A stretch of 64,000 nucleotides of DNA from AP-15 sp963774345 (GCA_963774345.1 CAVZFB010000049.1:255934-319933), one strand, 5' to 3'; positions 26,386-35,677 are shown, counted from the first letter of the stretch. The notes: generated by a model from the letters alone, not told the origin. Program-made: numbers and translations.

Positions 26386-26640
26386 ATGCAGGCAAAAGAC
26401 GTCATGACGGCGAAAGTGGTTTCGGTTTCCAAGGATACTCTGATCCACGAAGTCGTTGGCCTGCTGCTAAAGTACCGCATCAGCGCGGTGCCGGTGATCG
26501 GTGGCACACGACAGCTCGTGGGAATGGTTAGCGAAGGTGATTTGCTGTGGCCGGATACCCCGGGTAGCGGTTCCCCAGCCCATCGAACGCATGGGCCAAG
26601 CCGTCACGCCAGTGGCGCAAGGTGCTGCCCTCGGCAATGA
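26386..26640 (+). pseudogene. CBS-domain protein, 3'-truncated
   Basis: The first 52 residues are a good CBS motif: KDVMTAKVVSVSKDTLIHEV, then LLLKYRISAVPVIGG and LVGMVSEGDLL. At WPDTPGSGSPAHRT the similarity stops abruptly and a random-looking tail runs to 26640. Full-length relatives are about 140-240 residues with a second CBS motif and often a BON domain, so this is a 5' fragment. The lost part coincides with the end of the convergent GST gene, pointing to a recombination joint near 26550. Start ATG 26386 follows GGAAGGATC, and an FNR-type box lies upstream. Confidence 0.7.
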
Positions 26641-27241
26641 ACTCGTCGGGACAACCGAGCCGAGCGTATTGGAACACCGAAAACAGCACGTAATCGGCAT
26701 ATGTCGCAGTTGCTCCGCCAAAATAGGGCTGTTCCGCCAGCGTCCGGTCGAGCGGCGCGACCACGGCAGCGAACTCCTCGAGCCAGCGCGGTCGGTCGGC
26801 GCAATATTCCTCAAGCGCGCAGCCGAACGCAGCCTCACGCGAACGCCGAAAATAATCTCGGTCCTCGGGAGCCAGACACCAAATAAAGTCGGCGGAAATC
26901 AGTCGGCGAATGGTAGTCCCAAGCGTTTCAGCCGCCCAATGATTGACGAGACGGGCAAGACCGCGCCCGGCCTCCCCGCCGAATAACGAGGGATGGTCGG
27001 GAAAGCGATCCTCAAGATGGCAGGCGATGTTCCAGGAATTGTGGATCACGCGCTCGCCGTCGACGAGGATCGGCACCATGTGCTGGCCGCTCAGCGTGCG
27101 GATCGTCTCGACATCGGCGAAGCGGACGAGGCGGAATTCAACCGGGATGCCCTTATGGGCAAGAGCGTAGCGGATGCGCCAGGAGAACGGGCTCGGGCGG
27201 CGGCCATCATGGCCGACGCGCTCATACATGATGAGACTCAT
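26528..27241 (-). CDS. Glutathione S-transferase family protein
   Basis: The 237-residue product has a thioredoxin-like N-terminal domain (SPFSWRIRYALAHKGIPVE, with the active-site Ser region, and VPILVDGERVIHNSWNIACHL) and an all-helical C-terminal domain (YFGGATATYADYVLFSVFQ). GGAGAA precedes the start. The last 8 to 10 residues (YPATANHLR) are read from DNA that on the other strand belongs to the truncated CBS gene, so the native C-terminus has probably been replaced by a short foreign tail. The enzyme would conjugate glutathione to electrophiles or remove substituents from aromatics; the substrate is unknown. Confidence 0.88.
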   Translation of the reverse strand: MSLIMYERVGHDGRRPSPFSWRIRYALAHKGIPVEFRLVRFADVETIRTLSGQHMVPILVDGERVIHNSWNIACHLEDRFPDHPSLFGGEAGRGLARLVNHWAAETLGTTIRRLISADFIWCLAPEDRDYFRRSREAAFGCALEEYCADRPRWLEEFAAVVAPLDRTLAEQPYFGGATATYADYVLFSVFQYARLGCPDEFIAEGSTLRHWRDGLAHAFDGLGNRYPGYPATANHLR

Positions 27242-27359
27242 CGCTCAGTTCTCCCTGGTTATCCGGATCGCCGGTGGTGAACCCTGCCGCCGACGAAACG
27301 CGCATCCTCGAGACTAAATTCATCGAACCGCCGCGCTCGCACCCCCGACTGCTGACCCA

Positions 27360-27701
27360 TCATTCCCCGCGGTCCCCCAACCGATTGGACGACTCGTAAT
27401 GCGGGGTTTTAATCCTGATGCTGCCGGCGCTGCGCGTCTGTGCGCCATGCGCCTTGTAGGAGTCGAGCACGATATCAGCGAGGGCGACTGCCTCCGCCGG
27501 CGCGTTCAGCGGCCGGTGCTCTGCGAGGTAGCAGTCTAGGAGCTTTTGCCGGGCCTGCTTAAAATCGTCCGTGCCAAGGCTGACACGTCGCGTGCGCTTG
27601 GCTGCCTGGACATAGAAGGTGGCATACCAGGCGGGACTCCCGCTCCGCTGGGAAAGCCACCATGCGCCGACCTGGAAATTGTGCTTGGTGTAGCGCGGCA
27701 T
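27360..27701 (-). pseudogene. Tyrosine integrase, N-terminal fragment
   Basis: From ATG 27701 the product reads MPRYTKHNFQVGAWWLSQRS, then SPAWYATFY, TRRVSLGTDDFKQARQKL, and ALADIVLDSYKAHG. This is the N-terminal, arm-binding part of integrases of the kind common in Hyphomicrobiales. Only 113 residues remain; the core-binding and catalytic domains (about 280 residues) are missing, and the end (TPHYESSNRLGDRGE) diverges. It overlaps the upstream helix-turn-helix remnant as integrases of this kind usually do. It marks a second, largely lost, integrated element. Confidence 0.65.
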
Positions 27702-27942
27702 GGTCTGACCTGATCGATGAGGTAGTCGGAGATCTGGAACCCGAAATAAGCGACGGCGCGGCGGCCCTTGGAGATATAACCGATCACTCCGGCCAGGCGG
27801 ATTTTCTTGAGGGTACCGGATGGAGGCGCAGGATGGCGGCGGCGTCGCGTTCGGAATAATGCCAGTAAAGCGCGAATCCGTGATCGCCGGCGATTTGCCG
27901 GCGCAGGGTTTCACGGCGATTTCGGACCCATGGCTCATACAT
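27690..27942 (-). pseudogene. Helix-turn-helix (excisionase-like) gene next to the truncated integrase, frameshifted
   Basis: Reading from ATG 27942 gives MYEPWVRNRRETLRRQIAGD, then HGFALYWHYSERDAAAILRL. The expected continuation TLKKIRLAGVIGYISKGRR, then YFGFQISDYLIDQ, is in another frame after about 27815. Joined, they form a small DNA-binding protein commonly found immediately before integrases of this type. A single small indel explains the break. It supports the view that 27.3-28.0 kb is the eroded end of an integrative element. Confidence 0.5.
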
Positions 27943-28229
27943 CTCGATATGAGCCACGCTCTGAAACAACCCCCTCGTGGGATCGCAGGCCGATGCCTGC
28001 GTGCAACTCTGCCGGATGCCACCGCGAGCCCAGCCTGTTCAGCCTGACCGGGCGGGAGTGCTGAAGAAGCCCGGCAATGCGCGAGGAAACCCCTCCTTTA
28101 GCTCGAACAAAGCAGGCTGTTCGGTCTTGTCCATCGCCATAAGCGTTCTTGCCCGTTGCCTCTTTCAGATTGAAATCACACCCGGGTGCGGTGATTGCCC
28201 CATCAATGGAAGGAAAAACGCGGGGCCGG

Positions 28230-28973
28230 CTAAGGCTTGACCGGCGCATCAGGGACGACGGCCGGTACGCCTTCGGGATTGATGCTGAAGGCGAGGAAGG
28301 TCAACGGCTCGCTCCCGGGGTTGCCCCATTGATGGACGAGGCCGGACGGCTCGTAGATCAGAGATCCCGGCCCGCGCTCAGCCGTCTTGCCGTTAACCGT
28401 GTTCGCGCCGGTGCCCGAGACGATGTAGTAGAGCGCCGCGCCCGAGCGATGGTGCGGCCGGTTTGAGGGCATCCCCGGTGGAAAGGTGACCCGCGTCAGG
28501 TTCAACTCATAGCTCCCCGGCTTCAGCCCGGGCAGCGGGGCGGGCGTCCGGTAGAGCTCCTTGACCGTCGCCGGCGCGGCAGCGATCGGTTGATCGAGGG
28601 CCTCCTTCGGGACCAGCAGAAAATACAGCAGGGTCGACGGCTCACCGTTCCCGGCTGTCAAAGATGCGGTTGTCCCGCCGGCGATCAGCGCGCCCCCGCC
28701 CGCCGTGATCTTCTTTGCCTCACCGTCGGCTATTTCGGTCGATCCGGACAGCTGGTAGAGGATGCTGTTCGGCGCCGACAGGCTGATCTTCTGGCCCGGC
28801 GGTATCGACACACTTACCGCCCTGAAATAGAGGGGCGCGTTGCCGAGGGAGGGCAGCTTGGTGCCGGCCACTACCGTCCGCGCGATCGCCGGCGCCGCCG
28901 GCGGAGTCTGCGCGGCGGCGGCGAGCGTCAGGGCCGTCACTCCTGCGAGCGCGGCTGCAATGGCAAAACGCAT
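28230..28973 (-). CDS. Exported two-domain cupin protein
   Basis: The product has 247 residues. A signal peptide (MRFAIAAALAGVTALTLAAA, cleavage near AQT) precedes two beta-barrel cupin domains. The second is the clearer one: HHRSGAALYYIVSGTGANTV and then SGLVHQWGNPGSEPLTFLAF, with the metal-binding His residues of a cupin. The first (PPGQKISLSAPNSILYQLSG) lacks obvious metal ligands. ATG 28973 with AGAGG six bases ahead is preferred to the GTG six bases upstream. Function is unknown; periplasmic bicupins often bind small acids or sugars. Confidence 0.82.
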   Translation of the reverse strand: MRFAIAAALAGVTALTLAAAAQTPPAAPAIARTVVAGTKLPSLGNAPLYFRAVSVSIPPGQKISLSAPNSILYQLSGSTEIADGEAKKITAGGGALIAGGTTASLTAGNGEPSTLLYFLLVPKEALDQPIAAAPATVKELYRTPAPLPGLKPGSYELNLTRVTFPPGMPSNRPHHRSGAALYYIVSGTGANTVNGKTAERGPGSLIYEPSGLVHQWGNPGSEPLTFLAFSINPEGVPAVVPDAPVKP

Positions 28974-29185
28974 GGTCACCTCTGACGATGCAGGGGTTTA
29001 AATTAAATCAGCGCAGTTTGCTCATCGGCGAGAGGAACCTGCTCCATTTCCCGCCGACCACGACCGCGAGAGCGCGCGGCTTCTTGCGAGATGCACCGTC
29101 GCTGGATGGGACCGCGGTCGGGGCTATGCCCTCCCTCTGTCACGCACCCAGCGACACTTTCTCCTCCAGATTGTCGCGCCGCCTC

Positions 29186-29815
29186 CTACCGCACGGGTGA
29201 GAAGGCCGCCGGGATCAGCAACTTGTTTGTCTGCCGGACCGGCCGCACCCCGGACTGCGCCGGCCACCCCGTCCCGGGCCGCCGGGATTCGTCGCGGACG
29301 CGCGCGCGCTCGCCCAGATCCTTGTACACCCAGGTGTGGACGAACTTGTTGAGCCCGCCGAGTTCGCTCGTCCAGCAGGCCGCCAGCGGGGAGAACTTCT
29401 CGCGCGCCTCAATGGCGTTGGCCCACCCGTCCAGCACCTTCGGGATGTCGCCCGGGGCGTAGGTGTAGGTGCGCATCTCATACACGTTCCCGGTGCCGTA
29501 ATCCCGGCTGCCCAGGGCGCGCATGAACGGCGCCGGATTCATGATCTCGGCTTCCTGCGCCACGATCAGGTCCCCGCCGCCGGGGAGCTGCTGCATAGCG
29601 GTGTCTTGCGCCATCGCCGTGCGCACCCTCGTACGGTGTCCCAGGTCATCGTAGGCATAGACGTGGATGACCTGATTGAGCGGTCCGAATTCGGTGTGCC
29701 AGAAGGCCGCCAATTTGGAGTGTTTCTCCCGCAACGGCAGTCGCTTGGCAAAGCGCTCTTCGAATTCGGCAGTGGTTCCGGGGCGCAAGGTATAGGTACG
29801 AACTTCGTACAACAT
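29186..29815 (-). CDS. NIPSNAP family protein
   Basis: This 209-residue protein is made of two NIPSNAP (dimeric alpha/beta-barrel) domains: LYEVRTYTLRPGTTAEFEE with LAAFWHTEFGPLNQVIHVYA in the first, and VYEMRTYTYAPGDIPKVLDG with LAACWTSELGGLNKFVHTWV in the second. It closes with the usual NKLLIPAAFSPVR. ATG 29815 is selected because the domain begins right there and GGAGG is upstream; the frame is open to 29887. Bacterial NIPSNAP proteins are poorly characterised and often neighbour catabolic genes. It is monocistronic here. Confidence 0.9.
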   Translation of the reverse strand: MLYEVRTYTLRPGTTAEFEERFAKRLPLREKHSKLAAFWHTEFGPLNQVIHVYAYDDLGHRTRVRTAMAQDTAMQQLPGGGDLIVAQEAEIMNPAPFMRALGSRDYGTGNVYEMRTYTYAPGDIPKVLDGWANAIEAREKFSPLAACWTSELGGLNKFVHTWVYKDLGERARVRDESRRPGTGWPAQSGVRPVRQTNKLLIPAAFSPVR

Positions 29816-30042
29816 GAGCGCATCCTCCAGATGACGGGGTTTGGCGAGGCGAATGCCAGCCAACCGATAGCGAATTCTACCCGACATTTCGCATATGGGC
29901 GGCTGATCCGCCCCTGGATAGTACCGCCGAGGGGTTTTACGAAGACGCGTAGCAGGCCTGCGGACAGTTTTTGAGGGACAGATGCCGGCTGGTCCCGGCT
30001 ACGCTCCCGCCGCCGCGGGACGTCTATCCTCCCTCTAAGCCC

Positions 30043-30339
30043 TCAGGCAAGGTCCTCGACACGCACTCGGTAGGTTCGATCTGCGATCACGATTTCGGCG
30101 TGTTCACTGTCACCAACATCGCGACGGAAAACACCGATGCGGTCCCGCCAGCGCACGCGGTCCCCAGGATGCCAAAGGCGGCTAATCACGGGGTTGCAAA
30201 GGTGCCGCGGGCCGAGAGTGCCGTTGACTTGCCTTGCGCCGCTCACCGCCTGGCAATCGCTGTGTACCGGACATGTTGACGCCTCACTGGAAAATTCTGT
30301 CGCACTGGCCTTCGCTGACGGGAACCGCCCGAGCGGCAA
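30043..30339 (-). CDS. Small hypothetical protein with SH3/KOW-like C-terminus
   Basis: The frame encodes up to 98 residues. Only the last 45 look conserved: WHPGDRVRWRDRIGVFRRD, then AEIVIADRTYRVRVEDLA, a pattern of short strands around GDRVRW like small SH3/KOW barrels. The N-terminal half has a poor composition, so the real start may lie near 30180. It is tentative. Confidence 0.45.
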   Translation of the reverse strand: MPLGRFPSAKASATEFSSEASTCPVHSDCQAVSGARQVNGTLGPRHLCNPVISRLWHPGDRVRWRDRIGVFRRDVGDSEHAEIVIADRTYRVRVEDLA

Positions 30340-30511
30340 TAGCCGATACTTCCGTCAGCCCTGCGTCGGAGCGCTCGCCTCCCTGGCGCGACAGTGAGGC
30401 CTTCTCGTAAGCAGGCGGAAGCGTTTCGCCCTTAGACAGGATTTAGGGACGTTAGGGGCGTATTACGAGAACGTGCGCTGGTGGGGTTCCGGGAAAGAGA
30501 ATTCTACCGCT

Positions 30512-31135
30512 TTAGATCAGACGTAAACCGGTCGCCTCTGGACCCTTCCTACCGTCGATTACGTCGACGGCGACTCGCTGGCCCTCCGTCAGGCCCGTGA
30601 TCCCCGCGCGCTCCAGCGCCGAAGCATGCACAAAGATATCCTTGCCGCCCCGATCTGAGGCGATAAAGCCAAACCCCTTCATCGCGTTGTACCACTTGAC
30701 CGTGCCGGACTCCTCGACGGCGGCTTGGTCGGTGGGCGGATACACAGGTCGCTCCGGTCGGGCGCGTCTGAGCGGCTCTTGCTGCGCGGTGCTGCTGTCG
30801 ACGCTGAGGATTTCGGTTACCTGTGGCCCTTTGGCACCGGGACCGGCGCGGACCTCGAGTGTCGCGCCCGGCGGCACGGTATCGTGGCCGCTGCGCTCGA
30901 CCACACTCACATGCAGGAAGGCATCGCCGGACCCATCGGCAAGCTCGACGAAACCGAATCCCTTGTCGGGATTGTACCATTTGACGACGGCCTGGACCGG
31001 GGGACCGGAGGGCGCGTCAAACCTCTGGCCGCCAAATTGCGGTGTAGACCCGAAACTGCGCCGGGGTGCTTCAAAGTTGTCGTCGTCGAAGCCGCGGCGG
31101 CGGGTCGGACGAAAATCTCTGTCTCTGCTGCTCAC
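30512..31135 (-). CDS. Double cold-shock-domain protein (CspA family)
   Basis: The 207-residue protein has an Arg/Asp/Phe-rich N-terminus (about 1-45) and two cold-shock domains. The first has VKWYNPDKGFGFVEL (RNP1) and DAFLHVS (RNP2) near 51-77; the second, near 143-205, has VKWYNAMKGFGFIAS and DIFVHAS. Double-CSD proteins of this kind are typical of Hyphomicrobiales and act as RNA chaperones that bind single-stranded nucleic acid in the cytoplasm. The 170-base gap to the divergent cupin gene could hold a regulatory leader, but no clear element was seen. Confidence 0.92.
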   Translation of the reverse strand: MSSRDRDFRPTRRRGFDDDNFEAPRRSFGSTPQFGGQRFDAPSGPPVQAVVKWYNPDKGFGFVELADGSGDAFLHVSVVERSGHDTVPPGATLEVRAGPGAKGPQVTEILSVDSSTAQQEPLRRARPERPVYPPTDQAAVEESGTVKWYNAMKGFGFIASDRGGKDIFVHASALERAGITGLTEGQRVAVDVIDGRKGPEATGLRLI

Positions 31136-31309
31136 TTGAGTTCCTGGGGGCCGAGCGGAATGCTCGCACTCTGAAATGAGGCGGAATGATCGTCAACAAA
31201 TTCCATAGCCGCGCCGTGTCCTGCTTTTTTTGACGGCTTTGTCGCTAATTGGCCTCATTGTGCAGCGGGGCGCGGGATTGTCCCACACCTTGAGAAAGGC
31301 AAATTGGCG

Positions 31310-31597
31310 ATGGATAGGGCCGAGTTTGAAGCCAACCTTCGGCGCGAGGGGTATGAGCTTCGCGAGGGCGAAATCAAACCGAACGAGCATCGTGGATCTC
31401 ACGCGCACGAGTTTGACGCGCAGTTATTTGTGCTGGAGGGATCGATCACGCTGGTCTTTGGAGCCGATCGCTGCACCTACGGTCCGGGCAACTCCTGTAA
31501 CGTTCCGGCAGGAACGATGCACGAAGAACATACCGAGGCTGACGGCGTGCGATATCTGGCCGGGCGTCGAGCGGCAGCAGTGAACGTCCCTGCATAA
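31310..31597 (+). CDS. Small cupin protein
   Basis: This single-domain cupin of 95 residues has both conserved boxes. Box 1 is G-S-H-A-H-EFDAQLFVLEGS with two His and a Glu, and box 2 is PGNSCNVPAGTMHEEH. The three His and one Glu suggest an intact metal site. Substrate and reaction are unknown. ATG 31310 follows GAGAAAGG. Confidence 0.85.
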   Translation: MDRAEFEANLRREGYELREGEIKPNEHRGSHAHEFDAQLFVLEGSITLVFGADRCTYGPGNSCNVPAGTMHEEHTEADGVRYLAGRRAAAVNVPA

Positions 31598-31758
31598 CGC
31601 CGGCCGCTTACGACCACCACTGCGGTGACCCTACGGGCTTCGGTGCGATGGATAAGCGATCAAGTTTAAACCTAGTCTAGGCATCCCAGCCCGGGCAAAT
31701 CAGTAATGACGCATTTCCACCCTCTTGAGGCCTGCGGACGGCGTTGGCAAACTGCCGG

Positions 31759-32350
31759 AATGGGGGCATAGAACGAACCCGCCTGCACGACCGGACGGTC
31801 TTCGCCGCGCATCTCGCACCGCTGTGGAAGAAAACTGGTTCGTCTACGCCAAGCGACCCTTTGCCGGTCCTGAGCCGGTCCTCGCCTATCTCGCCCGCTA
31901 CACCCACCGCGTCGCCATCTCAAACAGCCGTCTCCTCGCACTCGACGAGCGCGGCGTCACCTTCCGCTACAAGGATTACCGTCGCAACGGGCGGGCACGG
32001 TATCGCACGATGACGCTCGCGCCGGACAAGTTCATCCGGCGCTTCTTGCTCCACATTCTGCCCAAGGGGTTCCATCGCATTCGCCACTACGGGCTGCTCG
32101 CCAGCGCCGCCTACAAGACCAATATCGCGCGCGCCAGAGAACTGATCGCCATACCCGTGCCGTTGATCGATCCGCCGGCAGACGACGAGGCAGACCTGAC
32201 CGCCAACGCCGACCACCGTCCGCCATGCCCCTGTTGCGGCGGCCGCATGATCATCGTCGAGACCTTCGAGCGCGCCGGCGCACCCCGCGCCCGCCATCAC
32301 CCGATGTCTGGGTCAGAACTGCGACGCCATGACCACCGTCACCACCCCAT
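31759..32350 (+). pseudogene. IS91-family (Y2) transposase remnant
   Basis: The conserved middle of an IS91/IS801-type transposase is clear: NWFVYAKRPFAGPEPVLAYL, ARYTHRVAISNSRLLALDE, FRYKDYRRNGRARYRTMTL, FIRRFLLHILPKGFHRIRHY. It is followed by a zinc-ribbon-like CPCCGGRM. The text just before it (VFAAHLAPLWKK) is in a different frame, and one A is missing from AAGAAAACTGG. Everything upstream of that, including the catalytic tyrosines, is absent. An open frame continues to 32564 but no longer resembles a transposase. No ends of the element were identified. Confidence 0.75.
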
Positions 32351-33023
32351 CACATCATCTGCCCGCCGGGGACGCTTGCTTCCGGCCTTGCATCGCCGTC
32401 GTCCCGACGCTCCCAGCGCCGATTGCATTCTACTGATCATGCCGAAATCACCGCGACGACGGCCGCGACGCCAAAAGGGTCTTGACCGCGATCGCCGATT
32501 TGCCGCCGACTTAGCCGGCCAGCATTACCCACGCCGCGACGGCCGCCACATCAAATCCCCATAGACGGCAAGCCACCCGCCAACGCCCGCGGGTTCCTTC
32601 CCTGAAGGCTTTCGGACACCGGCCCTCAGCACCGGTGGATAGATCATTAATGGGCCGGTATCCGAAACCCTGCACAAAACCAGCCGATCCCCGCGAGGAA
32701 CACCGGCGGGCCGATCTCGCCTAATCCGTTTCGCAAAATTGAATTTCTCAGTGCTCCCCGAGGTTCCCAACGCTCCAACGCAGCCCTGACGGCGGAAATC
32801 GCCGACCGCATTCGGCGCGATTTCGAGGCTCAAACGGTGCGACCGCGTCTGAGGTTTGCCGACCAGAGCACCTTCTTATACCGCTGGGGATGCGCGTCGT
32901 TAGAAGGCCTCTTAATGTCCACCAGGGTCGCCGCATCCCTGGTGATGGTAACGAGTCTCCAACGTTGCGCAGCGAAGTCGAGGTTATAGTCCGGACCTCT
33001 CTCCTGAAGCTGTGCGTTTCATC
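32351..33023. other. Intergenic, no gene seen
   Basis: The rest of the open frame after the transposase remnant (to 32564) is Arg/His-rich and not protein-like. No promoter, hairpin or coding signal stood out from there to the small gene at 33024. Confidence 0.5.
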
Positions 33024-33251
33024 TCACTCACTCGTCCTACCATGCTTATCTAAGAGCGCCCGCAATGCGAGATTCTCAGGACTGGACCCGGTTCTGTTTA
33101 AAAACTCCTCGACATCGGTATCTGTGATCCGGCCGCCGGAGGAGAGATTGGGCTCATGTCTCACGAAGGAACGGCCCGAGGCGGGATCGCGAATCAGCTG
33201 CCAGCGGTCACCGTTTGAGCTTCTGTAGAAATCTTCTGTCGATAGGGCCAT
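33024..33251 (-). CDS. Conserved small protein of unknown function
   Basis: The 75-residue product reads MALSTEDFYRSSNGDRWQLI, then DPASGRSFVRHEPNLSSGG and ITDTDVEEFLNR. I recognise this pattern (FY-x-SSNGD-x-W, then R-DP-x-G-R-x-FVRH-x-x-N-x-SSGG) as a common uncharacterised family in Hyphomicrobiales. ATG 33251 has an AGGAG site; the frame extends to 33284. It has no signal or membrane segment. Confidence 0.75.
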   Translation of the reverse strand: MALSTEDFYRSSNGDRWQLIRDPASGRSFVRHEPNLSSGGRITDTDVEEFLNRTGSSPENLALRALLDKHGRTSE

Positions 33252-33581
33252 AGGACGGCTCCTGTACTTTGCGTCGCGAAGCATACATGGGGCGTAGCCT
33301 GCTGTCCGTCACGCGTCCACCGCCGGGCGCTTGGACGTCGGCCCTGCGCCCCTTAACGGCCGCAGCAAAAGGCGGTTCTGGGATGTGCCGGCAGCTGCCG
33401 TTCGCTGGTCTGCGAGCGGACAGCCGGTGTCGACCTACGACAGTCACAACTGCGTCAGCGTGCCCGGGATTGCTGTAGCCGGCTCGACGCGCCGCCGTGG
33501 TCTGTTGAGACCGCAAGACCATCCACGAAACTGCGCTGCCGTCGGGTGAGACGGGCCATAGCTGACCCGAAGTCTCGATCG

Positions 33582-33743
33582 TCAGGCAGCATTGGCTCTC
33601 GCGGCTGCCAGGGTCCGATCGATGTCAGCTCGGGCTCGGGCCAGGCGCTCCGCTCGGACCGCGTCCTCCGCAGCTTTCTGCGCTGCGTCTCTACCGTGGC
33701 TCCGGTCTTCATATGGTGATCGCACCCCGTGGGTGTGAGGCAT
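33582..33743 (-). CDS. Possible small helical protein
   Basis: A 53-residue frame from ATG 33743 ends in a helix-prone segment (KAAEDAVRAERLARARADID, then RTLAAARANAA). It resembles short Bradyrhizobium-type helical proteins, but no good ribosome site is present. Weak support. Confidence 0.25.
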   Translation of the reverse strand: MPHTHGVRSPYEDRSHGRDAAQKAAEDAVRAERLARARADIDRTLAAARANAA

Positions 33744-34223
33744 CGGTCCAAATCTCGCCGCTATTGGCGACGCGCCGGTTGCCAAGCGAGCAGTGAACCT
33801 TGTCCGGTTTCCATTTAGTTACCTCGCAAATGCCTATGCTTCATCCTAACAGGATCACGCTGTAGGGCGTTGCCGCGTTTTTAGGCAGAGCGATCACAGC
33901 CGCGCGGCGCGCTCACGCCGGCCGGGTTTTCCGCATCCCCGGACTTTGGGGATAGGCTCCGCCTAGATTTTGTGTCCATTGATCGACAGGCCAAAAAACC
34001 AATCAGGAACTATCGCTTCGGACTCCGGCGGGCTCGAAGAATCCCACCGCAAGCCCATGGTGTTCGCCAATAAAGTTAAAAAGTCTAATTGCATCGATTT
34101 CGGGTGAATGCCATTTCTACAAAGAGGTCCCAAGAATTTTCGGCCCTATAGCAAAATACTTTCAATATGATTTGAAATCGTCCCCATATATTATTTTCTG
34201 CAATTCAGAAAAGGATGCCAGTC
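33744..34223. other. Intergenic, lower-GC, no gene seen
   Basis: About 480 bases precede the first small LVPGxGTL protein gene; the part from about 34060 to 34200 is AT-rich and should hold its promoter. No frame of note, known operator or strong hairpin was recognised. Confidence 0.45.
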
Positions 34224-34418
34224 ATGGGTATCTCGATGAGTAGTCCGACGAGCGGGTTCAGGAAATGGTCGGAGGCGTATGATTCGAAGACCGCTGCTGC
34301 TCGCGCCGTAGCGGGCGAGGTTGCCGTCATCCCGGTTCCGGATCTCGATCAAGGAAGGATGACCCCAGACGAACAGCCGCATCGTCCGTGGCTCGTGCCG
34401 GGAGCCGGTACGCTCTGA
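34224..34418 (+). CDS. Small protein, LVPGxGTL family, member A
   Basis: The 64-residue product begins MGISMSSPTSGFRKWSEA and ends PHRPWLVPGAGTL. ATG 34224 lies 9 bases after AAAAGGA; ATG 34215 abuts that site and is less likely. A second protein at 35998-36180 on the other strand shares the ISx(4-5)S-x-GF-x-KWS-[DE]-A start and the PHxPxLVPGxGTL end, with a variable middle. No signal peptide, transmembrane segment or known domain is visible. The two-ended conservation with a free middle is the reason to take this as a real gene. Confidence 0.65.
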   Translation: MGISMSSPTSGFRKWSEAYDSKTAAARAVAGEVAVIPVPDLDQGRMTPDEQPHRPWLVPGAGTL

Positions 34419-34500
34419 AGCGAACTCCGGACTGCTTGGCTGGGTGTTCCATGGACACGGCAGCAAACGAACGACGGAGGCGGGGCAGCGAGGACATATC

Positions 34501-34833
34501 ATGCTCACCGAGATCAATCCGGCCCCCAACCGGGAACGGCAGACGATTCAGACCCCCCGCCAATCACACCGGCCTGAGCCGACGCTGGGCGGCGGCGCCT
34601 ATCTCAAGTTCAGGAACGACCGCGGCGTCCGCGAAATCTGTATCGGGGTGAGGGAATTCAAGTGCATTGGGGAGTCCCCGCCGCAGGACCACCCGCACAT
34701 CTATGTCAACATGGGCGAGGCGGATACGATCCTCTGTCCCTACTGCGGGACGGGGTTCCGCTTCGATCCTCGATTGACACTGCTCGAAGCCGACCCGCCG
34801 GACAGTTTATTTACTGACCAGGACCCGGCCTGA
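34501..34833 (+). CDS. Zinc-finger (zf-CHCC, NDUFS6-like) protein
   Basis: This 110-residue protein has the zf-CHCC domain at about residues 45-95: EICIGVREFKCIGESPPQDH, then PHIYVNMGEADTILCPYCG. The cysteine (KCIG), the histidine (DHPH) and the CPYC pair are the zinc ligands. The same domain is found in the NDUFS6 subunit of complex I and in many small alphaproteobacterial proteins. ATG 34501 is preferred, with GAGG upstream; an earlier ATG at 34444 would add 19 residues. The Pro/Arg-rich N-terminal 40 residues are longer than usual. Confidence 0.82.
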   Translation: MLTEINPAPNRERQTIQTPRQSHRPEPTLGGGAYLKFRNDRGVREICIGVREFKCIGESPPQDHPHIYVNMGEADTILCPYCGTGFRFDPRLTLLEADPPDSLFTDQDPA

Positions 34834-34882
34834 CCGTTCGCTGCCGGAATCCCGCAGCACCGCCAAGCTCACCCGCACAGTG

Positions 34883-35110
34883 CTGCCGCAGGCAAGCGCC
34901 TATGCGATGATCCGCCGGCGCCCGGCGGCAGCTGGCATCGCCACCAAGCTCGGGAACCACAGCTTCCGGGCGACGGGAATCACGGCGGCACGCTGAAAAG
35001 GCCGCGGCAATGGCGAACCACACGTCGACGCGCACGACACAACTCTACGATCGCCGGCGCGACGAGGTTAGTCTCGACGAGGTCGACCGGATTGTGGCCA
35101 ACCCTTTGTC
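34883..35110 (+). pseudogene. Tyrosine integrase, C-terminal fragment
   Basis: The text LPQASAYAMIRRRPAAAGIA, then TKLGNHSFRATGITA, carries the catalytic H-x-x-R-like HSFRATG box. In a second frame follow KAAAMANH, STRTTQLYDRRRDEVSLDEV with the nucleophile Tyr. Between them the usual YLKNGGTLE linker is partly deleted and the frame lost. The upstream two thirds of the recombinase are gone. It is oriented like the following CheB gene and ends 12 bases before it. Confidence 0.7.
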
Positions 35111-35122
35111 CTGCCGAGGGTC

Positions 35123-35677
35123 ATGGACGCAATCGTGGTAATCGCAGGTTCCGCCGGTGGCTTTGAGGCCCTGCGGCGCTTTGTTACGGCGCTGCCGACC
35201 CGGTGTACGGCGTCGTTTTTCGTCGTCATCCACATTGGCAGTTACCCCAGCGTGTTGCCTTCCCTTCTGGCCCGTACCGCTGGACTTCGTTCGGCATTTG
35301 CGTACGACGGGGCCCCAATCGAAGCTGGACGTATCTATGTAGCGCCGCCGGATCATCACATGCTTCTGGAGCCCAGCCGCGTCCGATTGAATCAAGGACC
35401 GAAAGTCCACCACACCCGTCCGGCAGCCGACCCCCTGTTCATATCCGCCGCCAAAGTCTACGGAGAGCACGTCATCGGGATCGTTCTTAGTGGTGGAGGC
35501 AACGACGGGGCCGACGGGCTCCGGGCGATTAAGGAGCACGGCGGCATTGCTCTCGTTCAGCGGCCACAGGACGCCTTGACGCCCTCGATGCCGCTGTCAG
35601 CCATTGCGGCGGTTCACCTCGACGCGGTGTTGTCGATCCCAGAGATCGTACAATGTGTGGTTGCTCTATGTTCCTGA
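35123..35677 (+). CDS. Stand-alone CheB-type methylesterase domain protein
   Basis: The 184-residue product covers the complete CheB catalytic domain with Ser10 (AGSAGG), His37 (VVIHIGS) and Asp128 (SGGGNDGADGL). The IYVAPPDHHMLL and ALTPSMPLSAIA segments are typical. There is no receiver domain and no chemotaxis genes are near. It would hydrolyse methyl-glutamate or related esters; single-domain CheB proteins occur in stress-type signalling in Hyphomicrobiales. It begins right after an integrase remnant. Confidence 0.88.
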   Translation: MDAIVVIAGSAGGFEALRRFVTALPTRCTASFFVVIHIGSYPSVLPSLLARTAGLRSAFAYDGAPIEAGRIYVAPPDHHMLLEPSRVRLNQGPKVHHTRPAADPLFISAAKVYGEHVIGIVLSGGGNDGADGLRAIKEHGGIALVQRPQDALTPSMPLSAIAAVHLDAVLSIPEIVQCVVALCS

